Source: Pigmentiphaga sp.
GTDB lineage: Bacteria > Pseudomonadota > Gammaproteobacteria > Burkholderiales > Burkholderiaceae_B
NCBI GenBank assembly: GCA_023228945.1
Contig: JALOAI010000003.1
Span: forward strand, 62,001 to 126,000
DNA: 64,000 nucleotides
Direction: 5' to 3'
The translations under genes and the position numbers were made by a program. Numbering within the stretch: the first letter of the stretch is position 1; each line of letters opens with the position of its first letter. The notes below the pieces were generated by a model. It was not told the DNA's origin. It did not search any database and saw only the letters and a list, made by a program, of their open reading frames with translations. This document shows, in pieces, positions 52,016 to 61,020 of the stretch.

Positions 52016-52861
52016 TCAGGTTCCGGGCGTATCGATCAAGGCCGCGTAGCCGGCCCGGCTGTCGGGCCAGCGCAGTTCGAATCCGCTGGCCTTGAGACGG
52101 CGATTGCTCAGGCGCTTGCTGCCTACCGCCGCCGGCGCCGGGCCCTCGGGCACCGCCGGCGCGCCAAGCAGATCGGCCAGTGCCTGGTACAAATCGCGCA
52201 GGGGTAGCGGCGTATCGTCGCAGCCGATATACACCGGGGCGGGGTTGGGCAAGGCCAGCAGATGCGCCAGCGCGGCCGCGGCGTCGTCGGCATGCATGCG
52301 ATTGGCCCAATGTACGGGTTCGCGGGGTGCGCGCGCCTCGCCCCGGCGCAGGCGTTCCAGCAGCGACAGGCGCCCGGGGCCATACAGGCCGGCGAGACGC
52401 AGCGATACCGTTTCAAGAGGAAGGGTTGCCAGCCATTGTTCCGCTTCGGCCAAAACGCGGCCATTGAAACCCAGCGGCGCCACCGGCGTGGCTTCGTCCA
52501 CCCAGCCGCCGTGATGTTCGCCATGGACGGCGGACGACGACGCGAAAACGATGCGTTGCAGCGAGGGGGCCAGGCGCCGGGTCAGGGCCTGCAGGCCATC
52601 AATGAAGACGGCGCGGTAGGCGGCTTCGTTGCGGCCGCCCGGCGTCACGGCGTACAGCAAGTGGGTAATGTCGGCCGGCAACGTGTTCAGGGTCGCGGGT
52701 CGGGTGAGGTCGGCGGCATGCCACTGCAGGCCGGCTGGCGCCGCGGCCGGCGGCGAGCGGCGCAGGCCGTACACGCGATGGCCTGCGGCCAGCAGCAGGG
52801 CGGCGGCGCGCAGGCCGAGATCGCCGCAGCCGGCGATCAGATAGGTGGGGCGCGGGGTCAA
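52016..52861 (-). CDS. NAD(P)-binding SDR-family protein (YeeZ-like)
   Basis: This 281-residue atypical extended SDR has TYLIAGCGDLGLRAAALLLAAGHRVYGLRRSP (GxGxxG), the FASSSAVHGEH strand and LRLAGLYGPGRLSLLERL, but no clear YxxxK. It resembles E. coli YeeZ, whose substrate is unknown. The longer ATG-started frame runs into rsgA. I chose TTG 52861 because GGAG lies 7 nt upstream and TTGA overlaps the rsgA stop, giving translational coupling. It is the third gene of an M48-rsgA-SDR operon. Confidence 0.83.
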   Translation of the reverse strand: MTPRPTYLIAGCGDLGLRAAALLLAAGHRVYGLRRSPPAAAPAGLQWHAADLTRPATLNTLPADITHLLYAVTPGGRNEAAYRAVFIDGLQALTRRLAPSLQRIVFASSSAVHGEHHGGWVDEATPVAPLGFNGRVLAEAEQWLATLPLETVSLRLAGLYGPGRLSLLERLRRGEARAPREPVHWANRMHADDAAAALAHLLALPNPAPVYIGCDDTPLPLRDLYQALADLLGAPAVPEGPAPAAVGSKRLSNRRLKASGFELRWPDSRAGYAALIDTPGT

Positions 52862-53763
52862 TAGCGTTCTCCGGCCTTGTTCTCGTCGAGAATGCGTTGG
52901 TACAGCGCGTGCCGCTCGGGCGAAATCCGCCCTTCTTGCAGCGCCGCGAGCACGCCACAGCCCGGTTCGTGGCGATGGCTGCAATTGTAGAAACGGCAGT
53001 CGCGCGTCGGATCGGTGAACTCGGGGAAACCGTGGGTGACTTCGCTATCGGACAAATGCTGCAGGCCGAAGCCCTGGAACCCGGGCGAGTCGATCACCGT
53101 GCCGCCGCTGCTTTCGGCGGGCAGGTGATAGAGCCGGGTCGAGGTGGTGGTGTGGCGGCCGGCGTCGAGCGCTTCGGAGTGTTCGCGGGTGGCGGCGTTG
53201 GCTTCGGGCACCAGGGCGTTGAGCAGGGTGGACTTGCCCATGCCGCTCTGGCCCAGCAGGATGCTCGCGCGCCCCGCCAGATGCGGGATCAGGCGTTCGC
53301 GCGCTTGTTCGGCATCATGGGCCGACACCTCGATGACCGGCACGCCCAGATCCGCCAGCGGCGCCAGCCGGCGCCGGGCCTCGGGCAGGGCCGCGAGTTG
53401 GTCGATCTTGTTGAGCACGATCAGGGGGGCGATGTCGGCGCTGTGCGCAGCCACCAGGGTGCGGCCGAGGAGATCGTCGGAAAAGCTGGGCACGGTGGCC
53501 ACGACCAGCAGGAGCTGATCGAGATTGGCGGCGAACTGCTTGCTGCGCTGGGCATCGCTGCGGTACAGGAGGTTGCGTCGCGGCAGCACGGCCTCGATCG
53601 CGCCCTCGGTCTGCCCCTGCAGGCTGATCCGCACTTGGTCGCCTACCGCCGCGGCGGCGGCCCGTTTGCCGCGCGGGAAGCAATGACGCACGCTGCCGTC
53701 GGCCATCTCCACCTGGTAGTGGCGGCCGTGGGTGGCGATGACCAGACCCGTGGTGTCGCTCAT
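52858..53763 (-). CDS. rsgA: Small ribosomal subunit biogenesis GTPase RsgA
   Basis: This 301-residue circularly permuted GTPase releases RbfA and matures the 30S subunit. An OB fold (residues 1-70) is followed by G4 NKIDQ, the P-loop GQSGMGKSTLLNAL, G3 DSPGF and a C-terminal zinc knuckle (CRFYNCSHRHEPGC). The ATG overlaps the M48 stop by 4 nt, and the stop overlaps the TTG of the SDR gene. Confidence 0.95.
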   Translation of the reverse strand: MSDTTGLVIATHGRHYQVEMADGSVRHCFPRGKRAAAAAVGDQVRISLQGQTEGAIEAVLPRRNLLYRSDAQRSKQFAANLDQLLLVVATVPSFSDDLLGRTLVAAHSADIAPLIVLNKIDQLAALPEARRRLAPLADLGVPVIEVSAHDAEQARERLIPHLAGRASILLGQSGMGKSTLLNALVPEANAATREHSEALDAGRHTTTSTRLYHLPAESSGGTVIDSPGFQGFGLQHLSDSEVTHGFPEFTDPTRDCRFYNCSHRHEPGCGVLAALQEGRISPERHALYQRILDENKAGERY

Positions 53764-55007
53764 GTCGCCGTCAAGCGCCCGATGCGCGCCGCCGCCGGAG
53801 GATGGCTATCGTAGAAGGCCGAATGCCGCGGATCGGGCGTGAGGGTGGCGGCGTTGTCGTCGTACAGCTTGACCAGTGCGCTGGCCAGGGGGGCGGCCCC
53901 GGTTTGACGGGCGGCGTAGCGGTCGGCCTGGAACTCATCGCGCCGGGAATACCAGCTGGCCAGCGGTGTGAGGAAAAAGGTGAACACCGGCATGATCAGG
54001 AAGAACAGCACCAGCGCCAGCGCATGATTGGATTGCAGCAACGACGGGGCGACGCCCAGGCCGGTATAGAACCAGGTTCTGCCGGCCAGCCAGCCCAGCA
54101 GGGCGAGGAAGCCGAAAGACACCGCGAAGCTGAGCAGGATGCGACGCAGGATGTGGCGATGATGGAAGTGGCCAAGCTCGTGCGCCAGCACCGCCTCGAT
54201 TTCGTCGCCGCTGAGCTTGGCGAGCAGGGTATCGAAGAACACGATGCGCTTGCTGCGGCCAAAGCCCGTGAAGTAGGCGTTGCCATGCGCCGAACGCTTG
54301 GAGCCATCCATGACGAACAGGCCATCCAGGGAAAAACCGCAGCGCTCGGCCAGGGCGCGTATGCGCGTTGCCAGCTCGGCGTCGGCCAGCGGCGTGAACT
54401 GGTTGAACCAGGGGGCGATCACGGTGGGATACAGCCACAGCACGGCCAGGTTGAAGATCGTCCAGACCACCCAGGCCCACAGCCACCAGGAGGCTCCCGC
54501 GCTGGCCATCAGCCACAGCACCACCGCCAGCAGCGGCAAGCCCAGCGCGGCGCCGATGATGATGCCCTTGAGGGTGTCCTGCACGAACAGACGGCCGGTC
54601 ATGCGGTTGAAGCCGAAACGGGCCTCCAGGCGAAACTGGCGATACCAGGTAAAGGGCAGGCCCAGCAGCCCCAGCACCGCCACCACCAGAACCACCAGGA
54701 CCATCTGCTGGATGAAGGGACCGCCAGGCGCCAGTTGGCTGAGGTTCCAGAGCGCCTGCAGGCCACCGAGCAGGGTGAGGACGATGAGCACGGCGGCATC
54801 GAACACGATCTCGATCATCGCCAGGCGGGTGCGCGCCACGGTGTAGTCGGCGGCGCGCTGATGGCTGGCCAGGCGGATCCGGTCGGCGAACACCGGCGGC
54901 ACGGCCTCGCGATGACGCATGACATGGCGGATCTGGCGGCTGGCAAGCCACAGGCGCAGCAGCACGCTGAGAGTGAGGGCGGCGACGAACAGCAGGGTGA
55001 AAGCCAT
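53760..55007 (-). CDS. M48-family metalloprotease, Ste24/CAAX-protease type
   Basis: This 415-residue multi-pass membrane zinc protease has an N-terminal M48_N region with several hydrophobic helices (ETVLFDAAVLIVLTLLGGLQALW-like). The zinc motif is LAHELGHFHHRH (HExxH type), with third ligand in RRDEFQADRYAA. It belongs to the Ste24-like group found beside orn and rsgA in Burkholderiales, probably for membrane protein quality control. It is divergent from orn by 72 bp and is followed by rsgA with an ATGA overlap. Confidence 0.92.
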   Translation of the reverse strand: MAFTLLFVAALTLSVLLRLWLASRQIRHVMRHREAVPPVFADRIRLASHQRAADYTVARTRLAMIEIVFDAAVLIVLTLLGGLQALWNLSQLAPGGPFIQQMVLVVLVVAVLGLLGLPFTWYRQFRLEARFGFNRMTGRLFVQDTLKGIIIGAALGLPLLAVVLWLMASAGASWWLWAWVVWTIFNLAVLWLYPTVIAPWFNQFTPLADAELATRIRALAERCGFSLDGLFVMDGSKRSAHGNAYFTGFGRSKRIVFFDTLLAKLSGDEIEAVLAHELGHFHHRHILRRILLSFAVSFGFLALLGWLAGRTWFYTGLGVAPSLLQSNHALALVLFFLIMPVFTFFLTPLASWYSRRDEFQADRYAARQTGAAPLASALVKLYDDNAATLTPDPRHSAFYDSHPPAAARIGRLTAT

Positions 55008-55079
55008 GGCGGAAGCAAACGCGAAAGGGGTGATGTGCGAGAATATCAGGCTCTCAGAATCACGCGGAGTTCAGATTAT

Positions 55080-55625
55080 ATGGCTCTCAACGAATCCCAC
55101 CTGGTGTGGCTCGATATGGAAATGACCGGCCTGGATCCGGAGCGCGAGCGCATTATCGAGGTGGCGGTGGTGGTCACCGACTCTCAGCTCGAGGTGGTGG
55201 CCGAGGGCCCGGTGCTCGTGGTGCACCAGCCGGATGCCTTGCTCGATGCGATGGACAATTGGAACAAGTCCACGCACGGCAAAAGCGGCCTGATCGAAAA
55301 GGTCAAGGCGTCCACGCTGTCGGAAGCCGAGGCCGAGGAGCAACTGCTGGCCTTCCTGAAGCAGCACGTGCCCTATGGCAAGTCGCCGCTCTGCGGCAAT
55401 ACCATCGGCCAGGATCGCCGTTTCATGGTGCGCTACATGCCCAAGCTCGAAGCCTTCTTCCATTACCGCAATCTGGATGTGAGCACGCTCAAGGAGCTGG
55501 CGCGGCGGTGGCGCCCCGAGCTGTATCGCGGCTATGTGAAACAGGCCAAGCATGAGGCGCTGGCCGATATCTACGATTCGATCGCCGAACTCAAATACTA
55601 TCGCGAGCACTTCATCCGGCTGTAA
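55080..55625 (+). CDS. orn: Oligoribonuclease
   Basis: This 181-residue DEDDh exonuclease degrades 2-5-nt RNAs and the c-di-GMP product pGpG, so it closes the signalling cycle opened by SiaD. The acidic residues are visible in VWLDMEMTGLD, GNTIGQDRRFM and YVKQAKHEALADIYDSI (His and Asp). GGAG lies about 10 nt before the ATG at 55080; the very long upstream frame is antisense to the M48 gene and not real. Confidence 0.95.
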   Translation: MALNESHLVWLDMEMTGLDPERERIIEVAVVVTDSQLEVVAEGPVLVVHQPDALLDAMDNWNKSTHGKSGLIEKVKASTLSEAEAEEQLLAFLKQHVPYGKSPLCGNTIGQDRRFMVRYMPKLEAFFHYRNLDVSTLKELARRWRPELYRGYVKQAKHEALADIYDSIAELKYYREHFIRL

Positions 55626-55688
55626 GGCCCGCGCGCCCGGCCTGGCGCGCGAGTCCCGGCCAGGGCGAAACGCCTGTCTCCCGCGCGG

Positions 55689-57101
55689 TCAGGCCGGGGC
55701 CGGAGCGGGCACCGGATGCTGTCGCAGCACCCAGGCGTAGACCGGCAGCAGCAGGAGAAACGACAGGACCATCCCGGTCGTCGCCATCACCCACAGGGCG
55801 GCGGCCCCGGCCGGCGCCGTGGGCGCCCACCAGGCCAGGATCGGTCGCAGAGCCCCCGCGGCCGGGCCGAAGGCCACCGTCCAGCCGCCGATCAGGCCCA
55901 CGCCGCCCAGCGCGATGATCTGCACCATCATGGGGGCAACCGTAACCTTGTAGGCGCGCAGCAAATACACCACCAGCGTTTGCGCGCCATCGGCGATATG
56001 GAAGAAGGGCATGATCGCCAGCAGCGACAGCGCCATCGCGGCCACCGCCGCGTCGCTGGTGTAGGCGTCGATGATCCAGCGGCCGGCGCCAAACAGTATG
56101 GCCAGGGTCAGGACACCCGCGGCGGCTGCCAGGTAGAAGCCCGCCAGCCCCAGCCGGCGGGCCGCCGCGACTTGGCCGGCGCCCAGGGCCTGCGCGGTTT
56201 GCGCGGCGGTGGCAATGCCGATTGCCATGGGCGCCATGTAGCACAAGGCGGCCAGGTTGGCGATGATCTGGTGGGCGCCGACGACCAGCACGCCCTCGCG
56301 GGCCACCAACAGCGCCATGAAGGTGAAGGCCACCACTTCGATCAGGTAAGAGCCGCCCATGGGGATGCCCAGGCGCAGCAGTTCGCGCAGGGTGGGCCAG
56401 TGCGGCCGCTCCAGGCGCAGGGCGAGCGGATGATAGTAGCGGTCGCTGAACATGACCCACATACCCACCGCGGCGCTGATCCAGAAGACCAGCGCGGTGG
56501 CGATGCCCGCGCCCACCGCGCCCAGGGCCGGAAGCCCCAGGTTGCCGAAGATCAGCACCCAGTTGAAGAAGCCCTTGAGCAGCACGCCGCCGAGATTGAT
56601 CCACATGATCACCTGGGGCCGCGAGACGGCCGCGCCAAGGGCATGCATGGTGCGGAACACCAGCGCCGCCGGCAGGGCGAATACCAGGGCCCTGAGATAG
56701 GCGGCGATGCGTTCGCGTACCCCGGGATCGATGTCATCGCCGGCCAGGCGCAGCCAGGGGTCGGGATGCAGCAGGATGATGGCGCCGACCACCGACAGAC
56801 CCAGGGCGAGCCAGATGCCCTGGCCCCAGGCCGCGCCCACCGATCGCAGGCGGCCGGCGCCAAAGTGCTGGGCCAGGATCGGGATGAGGGCATGCAGCAC
56901 GCCCATCAGGCCCACGAATACCGTGATGTAGATGGACACCGAAAGCGCCATGGCCGCGAGGTCGAGCGGCGAGGCGTGGCCCGTCATGGCGGTGTCGAGC
57001 ACGCCAAAAGCGACGCCGGCCCATTGCCCCACCAGGACCGGCCAGGCCTGGTGCAGAAGGCGGCGGAGCGAAGCGCCCATTTTGGGCGTGGCGGATGTCA
57101 T
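55689..57101 (-). CDS. MATE-family multidrug efflux transporter
   Basis: This 470-residue inner-membrane cation-coupled drug exporter has twelve helices in two MATE repeats. LLHQAWPVLVGQWAGVAFGVLDTAMTGHASPLDLAAMALS is a typical first repeat, and MGGSYLIEVVAFTFMALLVAREG with AHQIIANLAALCYMAPMAIGIATA a typical second. The 1011-codon frame containing it starts in antisense sequence; ATG 57101 overlaps the upstream glycosyltransferase stop (ATGA). It is convergent with orn. Confidence 0.92.
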   Translation of the reverse strand: MTSATPKMGASLRRLLHQAWPVLVGQWAGVAFGVLDTAMTGHASPLDLAAMALSVSIYITVFVGLMGVLHALIPILAQHFGAGRLRSVGAAWGQGIWLALGLSVVGAIILLHPDPWLRLAGDDIDPGVRERIAAYLRALVFALPAALVFRTMHALGAAVSRPQVIMWINLGGVLLKGFFNWVLIFGNLGLPALGAVGAGIATALVFWISAAVGMWVMFSDRYYHPLALRLERPHWPTLRELLRLGIPMGGSYLIEVVAFTFMALLVAREGVLVVGAHQIIANLAALCYMAPMAIGIATAAQTAQALGAGQVAAARRLGLAGFYLAAAAGVLTLAILFGAGRWIIDAYTSDAAVAAMALSLLAIMPFFHIADGAQTLVVYLLRAYKVTVAPMMVQIIALGGVGLIGGWTVAFGPAAGALRPILAWWAPTAPAGAAALWVMATTGMVLSFLLLLPVYAWVLRQHPVPAPAPA

Positions 57102-58822
57102 GGCCGGCGGTAGAGACGGAAGAACTCGTGGCGATCGGCGGGGCGTGAGCTCTGCCAAAGCAGGATCGCCGGCGTGGCGCCGGGCAAGGGCTCGGGCTGG
57201 GATTGCGTGGTTTGCTGCAGAACCAGCGAACAATCGGCTTCGCGATCGAAGACTAGGCCTTCGAAGACGGCAAAAGACGCGCGTTGCGCCAGGCCCAGGC
57301 CGATGCTGTCGAGGCAGGGAGCGTCGGGCTGGCGGGCCACGATTTGCGCGAGTCCGTTGGCGACCGGCCGGTAGCTGCGGGCATAATCGATCGAGGGCAA
57401 CCAGAGCGTGACCAGCAGCACCCAGGTCAGCAGGACTCCTCCCGCTGAAAGCATGGTGCCGCGCCAGAGCGCCGAGGGGTGGGTGCGCAGCCGCCAATGC
57501 AGCAGGGCGAACCAGGCCGCCGTGGCCGCGGCGGCCATGACGAAGGCAAAGGTACTGAACGGCAACTGGAAGCCCGGCGTTTGGCGGGCGATATTGTTGG
57601 CGATCTGGGTGGGCCAGCCGGTAAGGGCGGTCATCCAGCCGAACCACACCAGTACCCCGGCCACCGAAAAGGCCATGACCGCGAACCAGTCGAGGGCATT
57701 CACCTGCCCGCGCCGCAGCGTGGGCAGCGCCAGCGCGGCGAGCGCGGCGCCCGGCGCCACCAGGGCGAGTAGATCGGCTTCGTCGGGCCGGCGAAAAAAC
57801 AGCAGGCTGATCAGGGCGGCCACCGCCATGCCGAGCGGGATGCGCATGTGCGAAGCGCCGTACCAGCCGCGCCAGCGCCAGGCGGCGATCAGCGCCAGCG
57901 GCCACAAGGGCCAGAGGAACCAGGGGAGATTGCGCAGCAGGCTCAGGGCGCCGGCGGCGGTGGGCAGGCCCAGCTGCGCCTGTTGCCAGTATTGCCAGGT
58001 CAGCAGCCATTCCGGATGCCAGGTTCGCGCGGCGAGCCACCACGTCGCGCAGGGCAGCAGGGCAAGGGGCAGGGCCAGGCACAGCAGGGGCCGCAGTTCT
58101 TCGTGCCAGCGCCAGCGCAGCACCAGAGGCAGGGCCAGGACCAACGGCAGGACCGCGGGTAGCCCGCGGCTCAGGTAGGCGCCGGCAAAGGCCAGGCCCA
58201 AAGTAGCGGCGCCGAAGGCTGGCTGGTCGCGCAGGCGAGCCAGGCCATAAAAGGCCACGGCCTGGCTGGCCAGGGCGGCGGGCACCGCGGAGGTTTCGTG
58301 GCTGGGCCAGGCCAGCCCCAGGGTGGCCAGCCAGAGCAGCAGCGCGGCATCGGCCAGCATGCGGCCGTAGTCGCGTGGCGAAGGCTGGCCGCCAAAAGGC
58401 AGGGCCAGCGGCTGGGCGTCGGGACGCCTGCCCAACAGGTAGGTGCCGTACCACACGGCGGCCGAACTGAGGGAAAACCACAGCAGGTTGGGTAGCCGGC
58501 CGGCGATGATGTCGCCGGTGAGCGGCCCCAGCCAGAGCAGGCTGAGCCCGCCCACCCAGGCCGTGAGCGGGCCGTTGATGGCGGAGAGCGTATCGCCCAC
58601 CATGGGTGTCAGCCAGGCCAGGCCGCCGAGATGCGCGGCCGACCACATCTGCGCCAGCCCGATCACATCCTCGGTTTTCCAGGGATCGCGCAGAAATAGC
58701 CCGAATGTGATGTAGATCAGGCAAATCGCCAGCAAGAGCCGGCGCGGCAGGCGTACGGCCGCCGAAGCAATGAGGCGGGCCGGCGTGGCGCGTACGGGAG
58801 CAGGGTTACCTAGCACGGACAA
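57098..58822 (-). CDS. GT-C / ArnT-like membrane glycosyltransferase family protein
   Basis: This 574-residue protein has about a dozen hydrophobic helices. The N-terminal loop FGLFLRDPWKTEDVIGLAQMW is of the ArnT/PMT type (an acidic pair in the first periplasmic loop), and the last about 100 residues are soluble. Members transfer sugars from polyprenyl phosphate carriers to lipid A or proteins. The acceptor is unknown. It is co-translated with the MATE gene by a 4-nt overlap. Confidence 0.82.
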   Translation of the reverse strand: MSVLGNPAPVRATPARLIASAAVRLPRRLLLAICLIYITFGLFLRDPWKTEDVIGLAQMWSAAHLGGLAWLTPMVGDTLSAINGPLTAWVGGLSLLWLGPLTGDIIAGRLPNLLWFSLSSAAVWYGTYLLGRRPDAQPLALPFGGQPSPRDYGRMLADAALLLWLATLGLAWPSHETSAVPAALASQAVAFYGLARLRDQPAFGAATLGLAFAGAYLSRGLPAVLPLVLALPLVLRWRWHEELRPLLCLALPLALLPCATWWLAARTWHPEWLLTWQYWQQAQLGLPTAAGALSLLRNLPWFLWPLWPLALIAAWRWRGWYGASHMRIPLGMAVAALISLLFFRRPDEADLLALVAPGAALAALALPTLRRGQVNALDWFAVMAFSVAGVLVWFGWMTALTGWPTQIANNIARQTPGFQLPFSTFAFVMAAAATAAWFALLHWRLRTHPSALWRGTMLSAGGVLLTWVLLVTLWLPSIDYARSYRPVANGLAQIVARQPDAPCLDSIGLGLAQRASFAVFEGLVFDREADCSLVLQQTTQSQPEPLPGATPAILLWQSSRPADRHEFFRLYRRP

Positions 58823-58847
58823 CGTTCCGCCTCGGGTGGCTCAAAGA

Positions 58848-58872
58848 CAAAAAAGGCAGCCCGAGGCTGCCT
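58848..58872 (-). terminator. Rho-independent terminator of rpmE2
   Basis: On the minus strand GGCAGCC and GGCTGCC close a TCG loop and are followed by six Ts. It lies 40 nt after the rpmE2 stop, just before the ArnT-like gene start, and should separate the two transcripts. Confidence 0.85.
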
Positions 58873-58911
58873 TGGACGTTGAGGCCGAAACCTCGGTCAA
58901 AGCGCGCTGGC

Positions 58912-59181
58912 TTATTTGCCGGCGGCGGCACGGGCGCCCGCCGTACGCGCGAAACGGGCGCGGAATTTTTCCACGCGGCCGGCTTCGACGATGCGGGTTT
59001 GCGCGCCAGTGTAGAACGGATGCGAATCCGAGGTGACGTCGCACTTGAACAGCGGGTAGGTTTTGCCGTCGAGCTCGATGGTGTCGCGGGTGTGCACCGT
59101 GGAGCGGGTGACGAACTTGGTGCCGGTTTGCTGATCGGCGAAGACGACTTCGCGGTATTCGGGGTGAATGCCTTCTTTCAT
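58912..59181 (-). CDS. rpmE2: Ribosomal protein bL31 type B
   Basis: This 89-residue ribosomal protein is of the zinc-free type B: MKEGIHPEYREVVFADQQTG, the YPLFKCDVTSDSHPFYTG core, and an Ala/Arg-rich tail. It lacks the CxxC pair of type A, so it does not need zinc; in many bacteria this form is induced under zinc shortage by Zur. I see no convincing Zur palindrome by eye. The ATG at 59181 gives the standard N-terminus. Confidence 0.95.
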   Translation of the reverse strand: MKEGIHPEYREVVFADQQTGTKFVTRSTVHTRDTIELDGKTYPLFKCDVTSDSHPFYTGAQTRIVEAGRVEKFRARFARTAGARAAAGK

Positions 59182-59629
59182 GGCGGTATCCTGGGTTTCG
59201 GGTAAGCCGGGTAGTCTGGGTAGCCTAGATAGCCTTGGGTAGCCTAGAATTTCTGGGCTGCGAGCGCTCACGGCCCCAGCCAGATACCATCCAGATACCA
59301 CAGGTGGTAGCTTTATCAAACAGATAATTATGGCCTGAATCGGCGATTTTGGCAACGGCCGATGGTGCTTTTGTGGCTTTTGAGGCGCGGGGCAGGCCGC
59401 CGGAACGAATCCGGCGACCGCGTATTGTAAGCCATGGTCTGCTTGCCGGGCGACCCGAGCTGGCGCTGGAGGCGAATCGCAGGGCGGCTGCGGGCTGCGG
59501 CTGCCGGCCGGGGGGCAGACAGCAGAAGGTGGGCGGTGTGAGGGATCGAATGCCCCGCGCACCTTTGGTCTGGCAGCCCCGAAACCGGAGGGCAAGGGCG
59601 GGCGAAAGACGCCTTGCCCACTGGCGAGC
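59182..59629. other. 448-bp gap with short direct repeats upstream of rpmE2
   Basis: TGGGTAGCCTAGA occurs at 59217-59229 and 59236-59248 (19-bp period), with degenerate related units nearby. CCAGATACCA occurs at 59280-59289 and 59291-59300. These repeats lie in the rpmE2 leader or promoter. A 129-codon plus-strand frame (59349-59738) is Arg-rich, without family or start signal, and I do not consider it a gene. Confidence 0.6.
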
Positions 59630-60784
59630 TTACAGCTTGCGCGAGATGAGTTCCTTGAGGATCTCGTTGGAACCACCGTACAGACGCTGGATGCGGGCAT
59701 CCGTGAGCAGATGGCAGATCGGATACTCCTGCATATAACCATAGCCGCCAAACAACTGCAGGCATTCGTCGATGATCTTCCATTGGTGCTCGGAACACCA
59801 CACCTTGGCGATGGCGGCCTCTTCGGCGGTGGGCGGGTTGGCGCCATCGACCATGCGCTGGATCAGGCTGTCGATGTACACGCGGCCGATGCGGGCCTGG
59901 CTGAAGCATTCGGCCAGCTTGAACTTGGTGTTCTGGAAATCCCACAGCGTTTGGTTGAACATTTTGCGCTGCTTGACGTAGTCGAGCGTGAGCTCGATCG
60001 CGCGTTCGGCGGTGGCGATGGCGGTGACGGCGATGGTGAGGCGCTCTTTCACGAACGAATCCATCATCTTGCCAAAGCCGTTGCCCTCCTGCATGCCCAG
60101 CAGGTTTTCGTGCGGCACCCGCACGTCTTCCAGGAAGACTTCGCAGGTGTCGAGACCATGCTGGCCCATCTTTTCCAGCACCTTGCTGACCTTGAATCCG
60201 GGGGCCTTGTCTTTTTCGACCATGAACAGCGAGATGCCCTTGGCGCCCGGGCCGCTGGTGCGCGCCGCCACGATGGCCAGGTTGGACCGCAGGCCATGGG
60301 TGATGAACATCTTGCTGCCGTTGATCACCCATTCGTCGCCTTCGCGGCGGGCCGAGGTGCGCAGCGTTTTGATGTCGGTGCCGGCGTCGGGTTCGGTGGC
60401 GCAGAAGGCCAGCAGGCTCTCGCCGCGCACGATGCCGGGCAGCCAGCGGTGGATCTGCTCCGGCGTGCCGGTGAGCAGCAGGGTCATGGGCGCGCCAAAC
60501 GCCCCCGGCACGTAGCCGAACGAGGTATCGCAGGCACGCGCCTGCTCTTCCATGATGACCACGTCGTGGGCATAGGTGCCGCCGTGGCCGCCGTATTCCT
60601 CGGGAAAGCTCACGCCCACCAATCCCAGTTCGCCGGCCTTGAGCCAAACCTCTTTGTCGATGTAGTGCTGGCGGCGCCATTTGTCGGCATGGGGTACCAC
60701 TTCGGTTTCGAAGAAGCGGCGCGCGGTGGTCCGCAGCATGTCCAGTTCTTCGTTCATCCAGGGCGAGCGGTAGTTATCGAACAC
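59630..60784 (-). CDS. Acyl-CoA dehydrogenase
   Basis: This 384-residue flavoenzyme introduces the alpha-beta double bond in an acyl-CoA. It shows FETEVVPHADKWR, ELGLVGVSFPEEYGGHGGTY, the FAD/substrate loop LAFCATEPDAGTDIKTLRT, GLDTCEVFLEDVRVP, LQLFGGYGYMQEYPICHLLTDARIQRLYGGSNEI (the FAD-binding and adenine-contact region) and the ISRKL end. I chose GTG 60784 because GGGAG lies 7 nt upstream and it gives the family N-terminus (FDNYRSPWMNEELD). Its promoter faces the Bug gene across a shared palindromic operator (60895-60920). Confidence 0.9.
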   Translation of the reverse strand: MFDNYRSPWMNEELDMLRTTARRFFETEVVPHADKWRRQHYIDKEVWLKAGELGLVGVSFPEEYGGHGGTYAHDVVIMEEQARACDTSFGYVPGAFGAPMTLLLTGTPEQIHRWLPGIVRGESLLAFCATEPDAGTDIKTLRTSARREGDEWVINGSKMFITHGLRSNLAIVAARTSGPGAKGISLFMVEKDKAPGFKVSKVLEKMGQHGLDTCEVFLEDVRVPHENLLGMQEGNGFGKMMDSFVKERLTIAVTAIATAERAIELTLDYVKQRKMFNQTLWDFQNTKFKLAECFSQARIGRVYIDSLIQRMVDGANPPTAEEAAIAKVWCSEHQWKIIDECLQLFGGYGYMQEYPICHLLTDARIQRLYGGSNEILKELISRKL

Positions 60785-60872
60785 GAATTTTCTCCCGGGC
60801 GCCGCGAGGCGCCACTGCTTCATCAAAAGTACCGAGCTGCTGGTCCGTGACCACCCGGCCGGTGCGGTTGAA

Positions 60873-60942
60873 AGTATCCACAGATGTTTGATTAATGTCA
60901 ACCAACTGGTTGGTTGACATTTGGAAAGAAGATGCTTAAAGT
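60873..60942. promoter_or_regulatory. Divergent promoters sharing one long palindromic operator
   Basis: A near-perfect palindrome occupies 60895-60920: 12-base arms ATGTCAACCAAC and GTTGGTTGACAT around a TG centre. Rightward, TTGACA (60914-60919), 17 nt, TAAAGT (60937-60942) drives the Bug gene. Leftward, TTGACA (60901-60896), 17 nt, GATACT (60878-60873) drives the acyl-CoA dehydrogenase. The two -35 boxes are inside the palindrome, so one dimer or two could repress both. The site matches that at 44327-44346. Confidence 0.82.
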
Positions 60943-61020
60943 CGCTTTCGCAGTGACTCGATGGCTGCCAGCTTTCACTCGATCGGCCGGTTTTCCCTGC
61001 TCACACTAGGAGACGTCTTC

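Noticed and set aside
53802..55079. Very long plus-strand open frame running into orn
   Set aside because: Gln/Arg/Gly-rich translation antisense to the M48 gene; orn starts at 55080 with its family N-terminus.
57102..58724. Upstream part of the 1011-codon frame that contains the MATE gene
   Set aside because: Out-of-frame shadow of the ArnT-like gene; the MATE family sequence begins at 57101 with an ATGA overlap.
59349..59738. 129-codon plus-strand frame
   Set aside because: Arg-rich, overlaps the acyl-CoA dehydrogenase 3' end, no Shine-Dalgarno or family features.
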